64,000 nucleotides of DNA from Bacillus pumilus (GCA_001938995.1 MKZN01000004.1:124001-188000); one strand, 5' to 3'. Positions 1-9,580 are shown, numbered from the stretch's first letter. The notes: a model not told the origin generated them from the letters alone. Numbers and translations are program-made.

Positions 1-1177
1 AATGACTTAAATCGATCGAGGTCATATCAAAAATTTGTTTCATTCGATAGTTTAATGTATTTTGATGAATGAACAACTGCTCAGCAGCAGGCTTTAGTTT
101 GCAATTATTCAATAAGTAGACTTCAAGTGTTTTTAAAAAAGACGTTTGGCTTTCGCGGTCTTTTTTCTTTAAACGTAAGAGGTCTTGATTGAAGTCACTT
201 TTCTTCTTTTGGTGGCTGTAAATTGGGTCCAGGAATCGGAACACGCCTAAATTCTCGTAATCATACGGAATCTGTTCTTGTCCTCCTACAATTTTTACTG
301 CCTTCACTACTTCTATTGCTTCAAATCGACTTGTACTCATTTTCATGACATCCCGATATTCTCTTCCCATCCCAATGTACAGAGGTGATGGATGTGAATG
401 CGCTTTCGATTGGAGATGAGCGATGACATCAGCAGCGGTCGCCTTCGGTGAGTGTCGATCTGATAGACTGCCTAATATGACAACGATGTCCGCTTGGACG
501 GAATAGACGTGATTGACTTTGTCTTCTAGCTGTAAATAGGTTCTGATCATATCTTTTATATCCTCTGCCGTCTCACTTTTGTTATTGGCAGCGTGTACGA
601 CCATGACAGTAAACACAGCCGGCAAGGGGATACTTAAATTCTCAGCCTCCCATCTTAGCTCTTCTTCCGTATAAAAATGGTCATCCATGACCTTTTTAAA
701 AAATTCTTCAATCTTGCCTTCCTTTTTCTCTAACTGCTTCTGATGTTTGTAAATGACCTTTCCAACCTGAAAGGAAGCCTCATGCAAAAATTGTAGTTCC
801 TCCTGTGAGAGAGAATCTTCAATGTCTTGCACCCAAATGAAGCCCACAACCTCCTGTTTATGCTTCGCACTCACCGCCACCCGCTGATTAAACCCAAGCT
901 CCTGATGACCACTCACATAAAAAGGATCTGACTCTGCATGAAGCCGCTCAATCACCCCTGTTTTTTTTAACCAATCGACAACAGCACCCGGGCATTCCTT
1001 TGAGAAAATCGTTTGCTGATTGACCGGGTCAAACTGCTGGATGCTATAGGAATTATAAGCTAGCAACTGACACTCTGTGCTTTCTAAAATGACTGGTTTT
1101 TTTAAATAACCGCTAATGAATGCAATTAATTTGTCGACATCAAATGATGTGTGAAGCTTTTCTAATATCTCTTCCAT
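1..1177 (-). CDS. putR: PucR-family transcriptional activator of proline use (PutR), 3' end cut by window edge
   Basis: The reading frame opens at an ATG at 1177 and stays open for 392 codons to the window edge, so only the last few residues are missing. The C-terminal part contains HQNTLNYRMKQI, the recognition helix typical of PucR/CdaR-type regulators, preceded by a GGDEF-like middle region. In B. subtilis, PutR (YcgP) activates the put operon in response to proline. Here it lies directly downstream of putC in the same direction, separated by a terminator at about 1259-1299, so it probably has its own promoter. The name rests on family and neighbourhood. Binding upstream of putB is inferred, and candidate inverted repeats are present there. 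Confidence 0.85.
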   Translation of the reverse strand, partial: MEEILEKLHTSFDVDKLIAFISGYLKKPVILESTECQLLAYNSYSIQQFDPVNQQTIFSKECPGAVVDWLKKTGVIERLHAESDPFYVSGHQELGFNQRVAVSAKHKQEVVGFIWVQDIEDSLSQEELQFLHEASFQVGKVIYKHQKQLEKKEGKIEEFFKKVMDDHFYTEEELRWEAENLSIPLPAVFTVMVVHAANNKSETAEDIKDMIRTYLQLEDKVNHVYSVQADIVVILGSLSDRHSPKATAADVIAHLQSKAHSHPSPLYIGMGREYRDVMKMSTSRFEAIEVVKAVKIVGGQEQIPYDYENLGVFRFLDPIYSHQKKKSDFNQDLLRLKKKDRESQTSFLKTLEVYLLNNCKLKPAAEQLFIHQNTLNYRMKQIFDMTSIDLSH

Positions 1178-1258
1178 CCCGATTGCTCCCTGAATAAGTG
1201 ATACATTTATCATACTGCTTTCCAGTCAGATTTGTATAGAAACAAGTCGTAGACAAGT

Positions 1259-1299
1259 AAAAAAAGCATAAACCTGCCTGCACAGGTTCATGCTTTTTA
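1259..1299 (-). terminator. Intrinsic terminator of the putBC transcript
   Basis: Near-perfect inverted repeat with arms AAAAAGCATRAACCTG around a short loop, followed on the minus strand by a run of T. It lies between the end of putC and the start of putR. Confidence 0.85.
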
Positions 1300-1301
1300 C
1301 A

Positions 1302-2849
1302 TTAAAACATTTCGCTAATGGTTTTTGCCTGCATGTGAAGAGCTAGGTAATCTGGGCCCCCTGCTTTTGAATCTGTACCAGACATTTTGAAACCACCGAA
1401 TGGATGATATCCTACAATCGCTCCCGTGCAGTTGCGGTTAAAGTAAAGGTTTCCGACATGGAACTCTTGCTTTGCCCGGTTGATATGGTCACGATTATTT
1501 GTAATGACAGCACCCGTTAAGCCGTACTCTGTGTTGTTGGCGACTTCAAGTGCTTCATCGAAGTTCGAGACTTTGGAGAAAGCTAACACGGGTCCAAAGA
1601 TTTCTTCCTGCATCAAGCGAGATGTCGGCTCAAGATCGGCAAAAATAGTTGGATGGATGAAATAGCCTGACGTATCATCACTCGTTCCACCCGCAACTAA
1701 GCGACCTTCCTGTTTGCCAATTTCGATGTACTCTGTGATTTTGTCGAAGGAAGCCTGATCAATGACAGGTCCCATGTAGACGTCAGCGGATAACGGATTG
1801 GCTGTTGTTTTTGTTTCGGTGATGTCTTTCACTCGTTCGATGACTTGGTCATACAGTTTCTCGTGTACGACAGCACGAGACCCGGCAGAGCATTTTTGAC
1901 CTGAAAAACCGAATGCTGATGTGAAGATGGCATTCGCTGCAAGCTCAACATCTGCATCTTCATCTACAACTACTGTATCCTTCCCGCCCATTTCCGCAAT
2001 GACACGCTTTAGGTGCTGCTGTCCTGGCTGCACTTTTGCGGCACGTTCAAATATACGTGTACCTACCTCTCTTGAACCAGTAAAGGTAATAAGGCTTGTT
2101 TTTGGATGATCGACTAAGTAATCTCCCACCTCTGCGCCGCTTCCAGGTACAAAGTTCACCACACCCTTTGGTAGACCTGCCTGTTCAAGCTCTTCCACAA
2201 AACGGGCAGCGATGACCGGGGTAGCACTGGCTGGTTTTAATACGACTGTATTTCCTGTCACGATTGGCGCAACTGTGGTACCTGCCATAATGGCAAATAA
2301 GAAGTTCCATGGCGGGATGACGAGTGTCACGCCAGTTGGGGTATACACGTATTGATTGCGTTCCCCTTCACGGCTGTTGACCGGCTTGCCTTTCGAAAGC
2401 TCAAGCATTTGACGGGCATAATACTCTAGGAAGTCGATTGCTTCTGCCGTATCTGCATCCGCTTCATTCCAAGGTTTACCTGCTTCTTTCACAAGAAGAG
2501 CGGAGTATTCATGCTTTTTACGGCGAATGCTTGCTGCCGCACGGAATAATACACTTGCTCTTTCTTCAGGAGAGGTATAGCGCCATGTTTCAAAGGCTGT
2601 TGCCGCAGCTTGGATGGCTTGTTCCGCTTCTTCCTTTCCTGCCTTTGACACGGTTCCAACGACTTCATCCTTATTCGCCGGATTGATTGAGACAATTTGG
2701 TCTTTTGTTTCGATTCGTTCTCCGTTTATGATGAGTGGATAGGTTTGACCAAGAGATTCTGTTACTTTTGCTAATGCTTGTTCAAACGCTTGACGGTTTT
2801 CTTCTTGGCTAAAATCTGTGAATGGTTCATGCTTGTAAGGTGTTGTCAT
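1302..2849 (-). CDS. putC: 1-pyrroline-5-carboxylate dehydrogenase
   Basis: NAD-dependent aldehyde dehydrogenase that oxidises glutamate semialdehyde/P5C to glutamate, the second step of proline breakdown. The fold runs the whole length: N-terminal ALDH region, the glutamate-containing AEMGGK motif near residue 286, and the catalytic cysteine in SGQKCSAGS near residue 320. The C terminus has the RocA-like KAGGPDYL signature. The longest frame opens at 2858, but its GTG abuts the GGGAG. The ATG at 2849 has correct spacing and gives 515 residues, the usual RocA/PutC length. It follows putB by 23 bp and is surely cotranscribed. The paralogue RocA is nearly identical in function; the putB neighbour decides the name. 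Confidence 0.93.
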   Translation of the reverse strand: MTTPYKHEPFTDFSQEENRQAFEQALAKVTESLGQTYPLIINGERIETKDQIVSINPANKDEVVGTVSKAGKEEAEQAIQAAATAFETWRYTSPEERASVLFRAAASIRRKKHEYSALLVKEAGKPWNEADADTAEAIDFLEYYARQMLELSKGKPVNSREGERNQYVYTPTGVTLVIPPWNFLFAIMAGTTVAPIVTGNTVVLKPASATPVIAARFVEELEQAGLPKGVVNFVPGSGAEVGDYLVDHPKTSLITFTGSREVGTRIFERAAKVQPGQQHLKRVIAEMGGKDTVVVDEDADVELAANAIFTSAFGFSGQKCSAGSRAVVHEKLYDQVIERVKDITETKTTANPLSADVYMGPVIDQASFDKITEYIEIGKQEGRLVAGGTSDDTSGYFIHPTIFADLEPTSRLMQEEIFGPVLAFSKVSNFDEALEVANNTEYGLTGAVITNNRDHINRAKQEFHVGNLYFNRNCTGAIVGYHPFGGFKMSGTDSKAGGPDYLALHMQAKTISEMF

Positions 2850-2872
2850 CTTTGTCACGCTCCCATTTCAAA

Positions 2873-3790
2873 TTATTTTCTCGTCATCCCTTTTAAAGCA
2901 AATGCAATGTTTGCCGGTCGTTCGGCAAGGCGCCTCATGTAGTAGCCATACCACTCTCGTCCATAAGGGGTATAGACCCTCATCTGATAGCCTTCTTTCA
3001 CAAGTGCCTGTTGTGTTTCTGATCTCATGCCATACAGCATTTGGAATTCAAATTGATTGCTCTGGATATTGTGTTTCTTCACAATCTGTTTCGTGAATGC
3101 GATCATTTGATCGTCATGTGTCGCAATGGCTGTATAGTTCCCTGTTCGTAGTTGCTGTTCAATCAGCTTTTTGTATTGCTGATCGACCTCTTTTTTGTTT
3201 GGATACGCCACGTCAGCGGATTCCTTATAGGCACCCTTCACGAGTCTTAAAAATGGCTGTAATTCATTTAAGTCATCAAGATCCTTCTCTGTTCTGTACA
3301 AATAAGCCTGAAGAACCGTACTGACATACTCATATTGAGATTTCATCTCTTTAAAAATGTCCAGCGTCTTTTGACAGCGCTGTTCATCTTCCATATCAAT
3401 GGTCACCATAATTCGATGCTTCTCCGCCGCATCTAAAATGCTTCTCATATTGCGATAGACAAGGTCATCGTCAATATCTAAACCAAGTGATGTCATTTTA
3501 AGTGATACGTGGGAATTGAGTTTTGCCTCCGCAATCCGCTGAATGGTTTGAATGCATTCTTGCGTCCGCTCATTTGCAATCTCTGCCTTCGTGACAAACT
3601 CACCAAGGTGATCGACTGTCACCGCCATTCCTTGATCATTTAATCGCTTGATCACAGGAATGGCACTCTCAAAATCCTTCCCCCCGATGATTTTCTTTGA
3701 TGCAACAGCACTTCCCCAATGACGAGCAAGATGATTCAAGAGACTGTTCTTTGACAAAAACAAGAAAAAATTTCTTGTGACCGACTCCAT
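2873..3790 (-). CDS. putB: Proline dehydrogenase
   Basis: FAD-dependent enzyme that oxidises proline to 1-pyrroline-5-carboxylate. The monofunctional Bacillus-type TIM barrel is complete: the MTIDMED segment, LRLVKGAYKE, and the C-terminal substrate-binding part with TPYGREWYGYYMRRLAERPAN. It is the first gene of putB-putC. The start is placed at the ATG at 3790, 8 bases after GGGAGG; the longer frame from 3799 begins with a GTG touching the Shine-Dalgarno sequence. A plausible SigA promoter and inverted repeats lie upstream, consistent with activation by PutR. Confidence 0.94.
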   Translation of the reverse strand: MESVTRNFFLFLSKNSLLNHLARHWGSAVASKKIIGGKDFESAIPVIKRLNDQGMAVTVDHLGEFVTKAEIANERTQECIQTIQRIAEAKLNSHVSLKMTSLGLDIDDDLVYRNMRSILDAAEKHRIMVTIDMEDEQRCQKTLDIFKEMKSQYEYVSTVLQAYLYRTEKDLDDLNELQPFLRLVKGAYKESADVAYPNKKEVDQQYKKLIEQQLRTGNYTAIATHDDQMIAFTKQIVKKHNIQSNQFEFQMLYGMRSETQQALVKEGYQMRVYTPYGREWYGYYMRRLAERPANIAFALKGMTRK

Positions 3791-3826
3791 AAAGGGCACC
3801 TCCCACTCTTTGTAAGCTATGTCTTT

Positions 3827-3904
3827 ATTGTAAGGCTCATGAGCTGTCCGCTACAATATTTGAAGATGACAAAAATTCAGACAATTTTTGTGGTTTTATC
3901 ACAA
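3827..3904 (-). promoter_or_regulatory. putB promoter with upstream inverted repeats (candidate PutR site)
   Basis: On the minus strand, TTGTAG and TACAAT are separated by 18 bases (plus positions 3851-3856 and 3827-3832). Immediately upstream lies a perfect 9-bp inverted repeat, ACAAAAATT-5-AATTTTTGT (3869-3891), overlapping TTGTG-7-CACAA (3888-3904). Operators upstream of -35 fit an activator. Assignment to PutR is inference from position. Confidence 0.5.
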
Positions 3905-3913
3905 TGAGGGAAC

Positions 3914-3943
3914 AAAAAAGAACCAGCTGCTGCCAGCTGGTTT
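3914..3943 (-). terminator. Terminator downstream of ycgL
   Basis: Stem AACCAGCTG / CAGCTGGTT with loop GCAG, followed on the minus strand by CTTTTTTG. Confidence 0.85.
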
Positions 3944-3951
3944 GTATACGT

Positions 3952-4728
3952 TTACGCCCACACCTCATCAAGGATAGACTGCATTAGTTCATTTAATTCT
4001 GGATAGAGATTTTCTTTCGGCTGATTGTAGCTTTTCACCAATGTTTGCATACGAACCAGCTCATTCTCGATAAAAGGATGGACATATGCGAGGCGATTCT
4101 CTATATCCATTTCTTCTCCGCTCATTTTGCGCTTCAACAGTTCATGGATTTCTGTTGCCAACGGTCCATCCTCCACAAGCTCCTCCAGCAGTTTGCGAAA
4201 GTCCATTGGTGGAACTGTCCGGTAACGCTCAATCCACTGGCAAGCAAGTAATGGGCGGAGCACATAGAAATACTTCTTGATTGGAACCTGCTCGCCTCTT
4301 AAATATTGAAGTTCATTTCGTTTGGCCATATTGAGGTAGTGATACATCAATGCGACAGGAGAAAACGCCCGATCCATTAATTCTCTTAGTTGCTTTGCCA
4401 ATGAGAAGGATTCGGCATATACAATGTCTGAGGACAGCCATTCCATGATCGACGGATTGGATTTACTGAATAAGCGTAACGCCTTTTTCAGCTCCCACCC
4501 GCTCATATCAAGCTCATCATCAATTGGTCGTTCAATAACATCGCGATGGTCTTCAATTGACCAATACCATTCCTTCCGAGGAACATATAAAAAGCGAACA
4601 TCATAATCACTATCAGTCGATGGAAAACCCCACGCTCTGCTTCCAGATTCGACCGCTAGGCAAATCTTGACGTCATACGTTTCTTCAATGACTCTTAGCT
4701 CATTCTCAATTCTCTCTCTCAATTTCAA
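3952..4728 (-). CDS. ycgL: YcgL-type predicted nucleotidyltransferase
   Basis: 258 residues matching B. subtilis YcgL in size and position next to the put genes. The N-terminal GSRAWGFPSTDSDYDVRFLY carries the GS and DxD pattern of the polymerase-beta/MNT nucleotidyltransferase superfamily, so the metal-binding residues look intact. The remainder is helical. Substrate and role are unknown. The start is TTG at 4728, or the in-frame TTG two codons later, behind AAAGAG. It has its own terminator and is divergent from the small membrane protein gene. Confidence 0.8.
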   Translation of the reverse strand: MKLRERIENELRVIEETYDVKICLAVESGSRAWGFPSTDSDYDVRFLYVPRKEWYWSIEDHRDVIERPIDDELDMSGWELKKALRLFSKSNPSIMEWLSSDIVYAESFSLAKQLRELMDRAFSPVALMYHYLNMAKRNELQYLRGEQVPIKKYFYVLRPLLACQWIERYRTVPPMDFRKLLEELVEDGPLATEIHELLKRKMSGEEMDIENRLAYVHPFIENELVRMQTLVKSYNQPKENLYPELNELMQSILDEVWA

Positions 4729-4813
4729 TCAACTCTTTCTATACAAATTCTGCATGACTTCTGCACGTTTTGGGAAAATACGAATAAGACATATGTGAAA
4801 GGAGTTGGATCTG

Positions 4814-5128
4814 ATGTCTATATCTCGCATTATGAAATGGATCACTGGAATTTTTGAAGCCTGTCTAGCCATACCAGTGATTGGAGGATTATTTGTCATT
4901 AGCAATGGCTATACACCACTCATGGTCATGCTTATTCTGCATATTATCACACTTTTTTTATCGAAGCGAGACGACGGGCCATTGGCCGGAAGTATCATCG
5001 GAATTGTCACATCATGCTTGGCTTGGATTCCAATTGTCGGATTTATTCTTCATATCATCACAGCCTTTGTCCTCATTATCACAGCATTAGTGCCAGATGA
5101 AAAAACGAGGAAAAATAGCAGTTATTGA
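4814..5128 (+). CDS. Small hydrophobic membrane protein, function unknown
   Basis: 104 residues, nearly all hydrophobic, with three to four predicted membrane spans and short charged loops (SKRDDGP near the middle, DEKTRKNSSY at the C terminus). An AAAGGAG at 4798-4804 fits the ATG at 4814; the longer frame starting at TTG 4805 would touch the ribosome binding site. I do not recognise a named family. It stands alone between ycgL and cah, where the B. subtilis region as I recall it has no counterpart, and shares a bidirectional terminator with cah. Confidence 0.7.
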   Translation: MSISRIMKWITGIFEACLAIPVIGGLFVISNGYTPLMVMLILHIITLFLSKRDDGPLAGSIIGIVTSCLAWIPIVGFILHIITAFVLIITALVPDEKTRKNSSY

Positions 5129-5159
5129 AAAAAGAGGCCCTCAATGGAGGCCTCTTTTA
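5127..5159. terminator. Bidirectional terminator
   Basis: Inverted repeat AGAGGCC-9-GGCCTCT flanked by A and T runs, between two convergent genes. Confidence 0.85.
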
Positions 5160-6119
5160 TTAATCAAGCAATTGCTTTTGCAAAAATGACAGTTTCTCCG
5201 TTTGAAAAGCCGGTATATATTCATGCCCAAAATACCGATAAACCTTCAGCTCTTTATCCGTTGTTTCTAAATGATTGTATGCAGCAAACACAGTAGATGG
5301 TGGTGTCACTTGATCAATCAATCCAATCGACATCAATGTTGGCTGTTTGACCCATCCAGCTAAGTTGATTAAATCAAAGTAGCTTAATGTCTCAAATACT
5401 TTCACTTCCGTCTCTGGGTCGCTGTTTCTTCGAAAGTACGAATTGATTTCTAAATAGGGCTGATCCAATGCGACGTCCACTGCCCGCTCAAAGTTTGATA
5501 AGTATGGATAATCACCAACGACCACATTCGGAATCTCAGAAAGAGCCGCAGCTGCAATTGCCAAAGCACCTCCTTGGCTTCCACCAATCACGCCGATACG
5601 GTGCGGATCCACTTCAGAGAAGGACTGAATGACTTCAAGTGCACGAACCGCATCTAAATAAACGCCTCGATAATAGTAGGTTTCCTTCGATAAGATCCCT
5701 TTTGTCATCCACCCTAACGCTTGTCCTCCAGGTGTTACCGTCCGATCTTCACTCCCGCCTTGACCACGTACAAGCATACCGAATGTTGCATAGCCGTGTA
5801 GCGCCCAATTGACCATGTCATGGATACCGCCGTCATAACTGCCATTGTAGCCATGAAAATGAACAAGCGCCGGATGCGGACCTATTCCATCAGGTACAGC
5901 ATACCAGCCTTCTATACGAGATTGCTCAAAGCTTTGATACGTGAGGCGATACACCTTGACCCCTTTCACTGGGTAGGAAAAAGGTTCAAGTGTAGGCGCT
6001 ACTTCCACTTGTTTTAATGCATCGAGTGATGATGTCCAAAAGGCAGAGAAATCAGGACGTGCTGTTTTCTTTGGTTTATAGGATTTTAACTCCTCTAGTG
6101 GTAAATCAAACAATGTCAT
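5160..6119 (-). CDS. cah: Cephalosporin-C deacetylase / acetyl xylan esterase (CE7)
   Basis: 319-residue alpha/beta hydrolase of the AXE1 (carbohydrate esterase 7) family, which removes acetyl groups from xylo-oligosaccharides and cephalosporin C. The nucleophile serine is in GGSQGG near residue 180, the RGQGGS segment typical of CE7 lies near residue 118, and GHEYIPAFQTEKL near the C terminus carries the catalytic histidine. There is no signal peptide, so it is cytoplasmic. The neighbours match the aroK-cah-ycgL order of B. subtilis. Confidence 0.93.
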   Translation of the reverse strand: MTLFDLPLEELKSYKPKKTARPDFSAFWTSSLDALKQVEVAPTLEPFSYPVKGVKVYRLTYQSFEQSRIEGWYAVPDGIGPHPALVHFHGYNGSYDGGIHDMVNWALHGYATFGMLVRGQGGSEDRTVTPGGQALGWMTKGILSKETYYYRGVYLDAVRALEVIQSFSEVDPHRIGVIGGSQGGALAIAAAALSEIPNVVVGDYPYLSNFERAVDVALDQPYLEINSYFRRNSDPETEVKVFETLSYFDLINLAGWVKQPTLMSIGLIDQVTPPSTVFAAYNHLETTDKELKVYRYFGHEYIPAFQTEKLSFLQKQLLD

Positions 6120-6343
6120 ACCCTACTATTCCCCTTTGTTTTATTAGTTATATTCATCTTATCACTGTTCTTATTAGAGAGAAAGCCTTTTTCAGCATGC
6201 TACGCCGATATAGACGAAACCTTCTGACAAATCTATTGGCAAAGCCTGCATAAACCTTTATGATAGAGAAACTGGCTTGAAACCATGCAGGATCAGCCGA
6301 TCTCATACGCGGCATAATCACACAAGTAAAAGGAGGAATGGAC

Positions 6344-7129
6344 ATGAAAATTGCGCTTGTCCAGATGGATGTAGCCATTGGAAACCCTGATGAGAACTTT
6401 AAGAAAGCAGAAGCATTTTTAGAAGAAGCGATGCGTCAACAGCCGGATCTCATCATTTTACCCGAAATGTGGAACACTGGGTATGCATTGGAACAGGCAG
6501 AACAGCTTGCTGATGTAAACGGTGAACGTACAAAACAGCTCTTCTCATCCTTTGCTCGCAAACATCATGTGTATCTCATTGCTGGAAGTATTTTAAATCA
6601 AAGAACAGAAAATAAAGACATCACCAACACGATGTATGTGTTTAACCGTCAAGGTGAACTCGTGTTAACGTATGATAAAATTCATTTATTTCGATTAATG
6701 GATGAGCACACATATCTAACCGCTGGCCATCAGCTTGGTTTATTTGACTATCATGAACATGTGACAATCGGTGCAATGATTTGTTATGATCTCCGTTTCC
6801 CTCAGCTTTCACGAACATTGGTGAACAAAGGGGCGAAGGTGCTCGTGAATACAGCTCAATGGCCGACAGCAAGAGTCGACCATTGGCGTAGTTTGCTGAT
6901 CGCAAGAGCGATTGAAAATCAGGCATTTATGATTGCCGTCAACCGGACGGGCACAAGTAAAGACACTGAATTCCCCGGACATTCCATGGTAATTGACCCG
7001 CTCGGGCGTATCTTGCTTGAGACGAACAATGACGAGGACATTTATTATGCAGAGATCGACCTTCAACTGGTGGATGAAGTCAGAAAACAAATTCCTGTTA
7101 TGACAGATCAGCGTTTGGACGTATATTAA
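6344..7129 (+). CDS. Carbon-nitrogen hydrolase (nitrilase superfamily, Nit2/omega-amidase-like)
   Basis: 261 residues with the full nitrilase triad: Glu in LPEMWNTGY, Lys in YDKIHLF and Cys in MICYDLRFP. The ENQAF and PGHSMVIDPLGR segments are those of the MtnU/Nit2 branch, which deaminates omega-amides such as ketoglutaramate or ketoglutaramate-like methionine-salvage products. It resembles B. subtilis MtnU, but no mtn genes are nearby, so I give no symbol. The start is ATG 6344, 8 bases after AAAGGAGG; ATG 6338 is too close. It is a single-gene unit divergent from cah and convergent with aroK. Confidence 0.85.
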   Translation: MKIALVQMDVAIGNPDENFKKAEAFLEEAMRQQPDLIILPEMWNTGYALEQAEQLADVNGERTKQLFSSFARKHHVYLIAGSILNQRTENKDITNTMYVFNRQGELVLTYDKIHLFRLMDEHTYLTAGHQLGLFDYHEHVTIGAMICYDLRFPQLSRTLVNKGAKVLVNTAQWPTARVDHWRSLLIARAIENQAFMIAVNRTGTSKDTEFPGHSMVIDPLGRILLETNNDEDIYYAEIDLQLVDEVRKQIPVMTDQRLDVY

Positions 7130-7192
7130 AAAGCTGACTCTCCCTTTGCTTTCTTGTTTGATTAAACGTTTGTTTAACTTTATATCTAATAG

Positions 7193-7223
7193 AAAAAAGT
7201 CTACCGCCGACGGGTAGACTTTT
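7193..7223. terminator. Bidirectional terminator
   Basis: AAAGTCTACC and GGTAGACTTT arms around GCCGAC, between convergent genes. Confidence 0.87.
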
Positions 7224-7240
7224 AATTTCGATTTTCAATC

Positions 7241-7780
7241 CTAGCCAAGCTTCAGTGCGTCCACAATATCATCTGCCACTTCCTCAGCCTCTAGATGATC
7301 CGTGTCGACTCTTGTATGGTGAAAGGCATACATTTCTCTACGCTCTTCAAATAAATCCTTCATTTCATCAATCGTTCGGTTGTGAAGAACAGGCCGGTTT
7401 TCAATTAACTCATCTAGCCGCTGCTTCCAATTCTCCCAAGATATATCGAGGAAAAGCACCGTACAATGCTGCAAGCAGGCACGTTTGATTTCTTCTTGTT
7501 TGAATGCACCGCCTCCAAGAGACACGATCTTAGATTGCGTATGTTCACATAAATGGACGATATAATCCTTTTCAGCCTGTCTAAAGAAAGCTTCTCCTTT
7601 TTGCTGAAACATCTCCGGAATCGTCATGTTGTATTTTTTTTCAATTTCCTGATCGACATCAATAAAATCTCTAGATAACTTGTTGGCAACCAGTTGCCCG
7701 ATGGTTGTTTTACCAACACCCATAAAACCAATGAGGACAATATTTCTCTGTCTCACAGGGATCTCTTTTATGTTTTTCAT
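7241..7780 (-). CDS. aroK: Shikimate kinase
   Basis: 179 residues. Transfers phosphate from ATP to shikimate in the chorismate pathway. The Walker A motif GFMGVGKTT lies near residue 18, DVDQEIE binds shikimate and Mg, the GGGA motif binds shikimate, and RPVL lies in the lid. It has the same neighbours (nadE, cah) as B. subtilis aroK. The start at ATG 7780 has an AGGAGG about 13 bases away; an in-frame GTG eight codons in is an alternative. Confidence 0.92.
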   Translation of the reverse strand: MKNIKEIPVRQRNIVLIGFMGVGKTTIGQLVANKLSRDFIDVDQEIEKKYNMTIPEMFQQKGEAFFRQAEKDYIVHLCEHTQSKIVSLGGGAFKQEEIKRACLQHCTVLFLDISWENWKQRLDELIENRPVLHNRTIDEMKDLFEERREMYAFHHTRVDTDHLEAEEVADDIVDALKLG

Positions 7781-7878
7781 GTTCGTGACACGTCCTCCTT
7801 ACGACAAGGAATGCTAGATCATATTTCTATTATATGACACATTTGCTGCGAAAAGATAGGCATTCTGAAAAATGCATA

Positions 7879-7907
7879 CAAAAAACCCCTCCATCTCTGA
7901 AGGGGTG
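7879..7907 (-). terminator. Terminator downstream of nadE
   Basis: ACCCCT-10-AGGGGT stem followed by a run of six T on the minus strand. Confidence 0.82.
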
Positions 7908-7919
7908 TCCGCGTTCTTC

Positions 7920-8741
7920 TTATTTCCACCAGTCATCAAACATGGAAGCCGGCATTTGACGTTTATGTTCTGATTGGACATAGCGTCGTTCAATCGCTTC
8001 TGCCACTTGATCTGATACAGGTTTTCCTTCTAAGTAATCATCAATTTCATCGTATGTGATTCCAAGTTCTGTTTCATCCGTTTGCTGAGGCTTGTCATCG
8101 AGTAGATCAGCTGTCGGTATCTTTAAATAGAGTCGTTCTGGTGCTTGAAGGGCTTCTAACAGGCTCCGGCCTTGTCGTTTGGTGAGACCTGTAAGTGGGA
8201 GAACATCCGCACCGCCATCACCATACTTCGTGAAGAAGCCGGTCACTGCTTCTGCTGCATGATCTGTACCGATTACAAGTAACCCTTCTTGTCCACCAAT
8301 CGCATAATGCGCAATCATTCTCATGCGCGCTTTCACATTGCCTTTGTTAAAGTCAGAAAGCACCCCATTTGTTTCCTTTTGATATTGATCACCAAATGCG
8401 GTGACTGCAGGCGCAATATCATATGTCCATGACTTGTCTGGCTGAATAAATGATAAAGCGAGCTGAGCATCCTCTTCATCTTGCTGTAAGCCATGCGGCA
8501 AACGGACTGCAATAAAGACCGCATCTTTCTTTCCCTCTTGACGCAGTTCTTCGACTGCAAGTTGAGCAAGACGTCCAGCAATTGTAGAATCCTGTCCTCC
8601 ACTAATCCCAAGAACGAATCCTTTTGCACCGGTCTTTTTCAAGTAATCCTTTAGAAATCCCACCCGTTTTCCAATCTCCTGCTTCGGGTCAATTGAGGGC
8701 TGCACATGCAACTCTTGGCTGATCTTTTTCTGTAAACTCAT
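7920..8741 (-). CDS. nadE: Ammonia-dependent NAD+ synthetase
   Basis: Adenylates deamido-NAD and amidates it with ammonia, the last step of NAD synthesis. The ATP pyrophosphatase loop SGGQDST is near residue 48; [20 protein letters not shown] and the C-terminal [16 protein letters not shown] match Bacillus NadE almost word for word. The longest frame starts at 8822, but the first 27 residues are unlike NadE. The ATG at 8741, preceded by AAGGAGG, gives 273 residues, the family length. No glutaminase domain is present, so it uses free ammonia. Confidence 0.95.
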   Translation of the reverse strand: MSLQKKISQELHVQPSIDPKQEIGKRVGFLKDYLKKTGAKGFVLGISGGQDSTIAGRLAQLAVEELRQEGKKDAVFIAVRLPHGLQQDEEDAQLALSFIQPDKSWTYDIAPAVTAFGDQYQKETNGVLSDFNKGNVKARMRMIAHYAIGGQEGLLVIGTDHAAEAVTGFFTKYGDGGADVLPLTGLTKRQGRSLLEALQAPERLYLKIPTADLLDDKPQQTDETELGITYDEIDDYLEGKPVSDQVAEAIERRYVQSEHKRQMPASMFDDWWK

Positions 8742-8899
8742 ACATTCTTCCTCCTTAGCATCCTCTACATGGAGAATAGGTTTTACTTTCAATTCCATTG
8801 GTTTGACAACGATTTTAGACACTTTATTATATCATGTTTTCATCGTCTGGATTTTTTAGACGTTCCCCTTTTATGTTGAGAAGCAAACATTTACAAACG

Positions 8900-8927
8900 A
8901 AAAAGACCAAGTCTGATGCGACTGGCC
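8900..8927 (-). terminator. Probable terminator downstream of ycgI
   Basis: Imperfect stem GGCCAGTC / GACTTGGTC followed by TCTTTTTC on the minus strand. Confidence 0.5.
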
Positions 8928-8935
8928 ATTCGTAT

Positions 8936-9532
8936 TTAGTCAATTTCCACCCGTATGGATGTACAGCTAGATCCATTACATTTGCCAATATCAGCTGGGC
9001 AAGCTGACACCGCCACAATGAGGTCCATTTCCGCACGCAGGCGAATGTAATCACCAGGCAGCGATTTCGGTGCCTCCACAGACAATTTTCCTTTTTCATC
9101 AATGACTGTATTCATAAATGCATTAAAAGGATAGTACATATCTTCCTTTGGAATACCGAACGGCTCAAAGGAAGTTCGTAAATTATCGTAGCATGTATGC
9201 ATGACCTCTAAATGGGTCCTGCCATATAAAAGCTGATACATTTCTTGCCGGCAGGCAGGCATGTGTAAGTCATGACATTCCACTGTATCTTCGATGACAG
9301 TAAACATTGGTTTATATAAATTAGAATAGAGCTTATCACCCTTTTTCACCTTAGATGAGGAAAGGCTGTCCATTGTTGCGCCTTGATCAAATTTTTCATA
9401 AAAGTCCTTTTCATGATATGCCATGACATCAGCTACTTGCTGACCTTCGATATCAACCACTCTCATACACTGACCTTTACCTAAACGAAATCCTTGCCCA
9501 TCTTTCGGTAAAACCACAAATTCTTTGTTCAT
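8936..9532 (-). CDS. ycgI: DUF1989 / urea carboxylase-associated family protein YcgI
   Basis: 198 residues. DUF1989 proteins often accompany urea carboxylase or amino acid permeases, and their chemistry is unknown. Conserved segments here are GQCMRVVDIEGQQVADVMAY near the N terminus, CHDLHMPACRQEMY in the middle, PFNAFMNT, and a cysteine pair in AVSACPADIGKCNG near the C terminus, which looks like a metal or iron site. The start is ATG 9532 behind AAAGGGG; the longer frame from 9565 adds eleven residues upstream of this site. It is divergent from the permease ycgH with under 50 bp between them, as in B. subtilis. Confidence 0.82.
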   Translation of the reverse strand: MNKEFVVLPKDGQGFRLGKGQCMRVVDIEGQQVADVMAYHEKDFYEKFDQGATMDSLSSSKVKKGDKLYSNLYKPMFTVIEDTVECHDLHMPACRQEMYQLLYGRTHLEVMHTCYDNLRTSFEPFGIPKEDMYYPFNAFMNTVIDEKGKLSVEAPKSLPGDYIRLRAEMDLIVAVSACPADIGKCNGSSCTSIRVEID

Positions 9533-9580
9533 TTCATGCACCCCTTTCCATGACAGTATGCCCAAAACGGTCCCTTGACC

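Noticed and set aside
7162-7177. TTAAAC-GTTT-GTTTAA palindrome downstream of the nitrilase-like gene
   Set aside because: It lies after the stop codon and before a terminator, with no promoter nearby; AT-rich sequence gives such repeats by chance.
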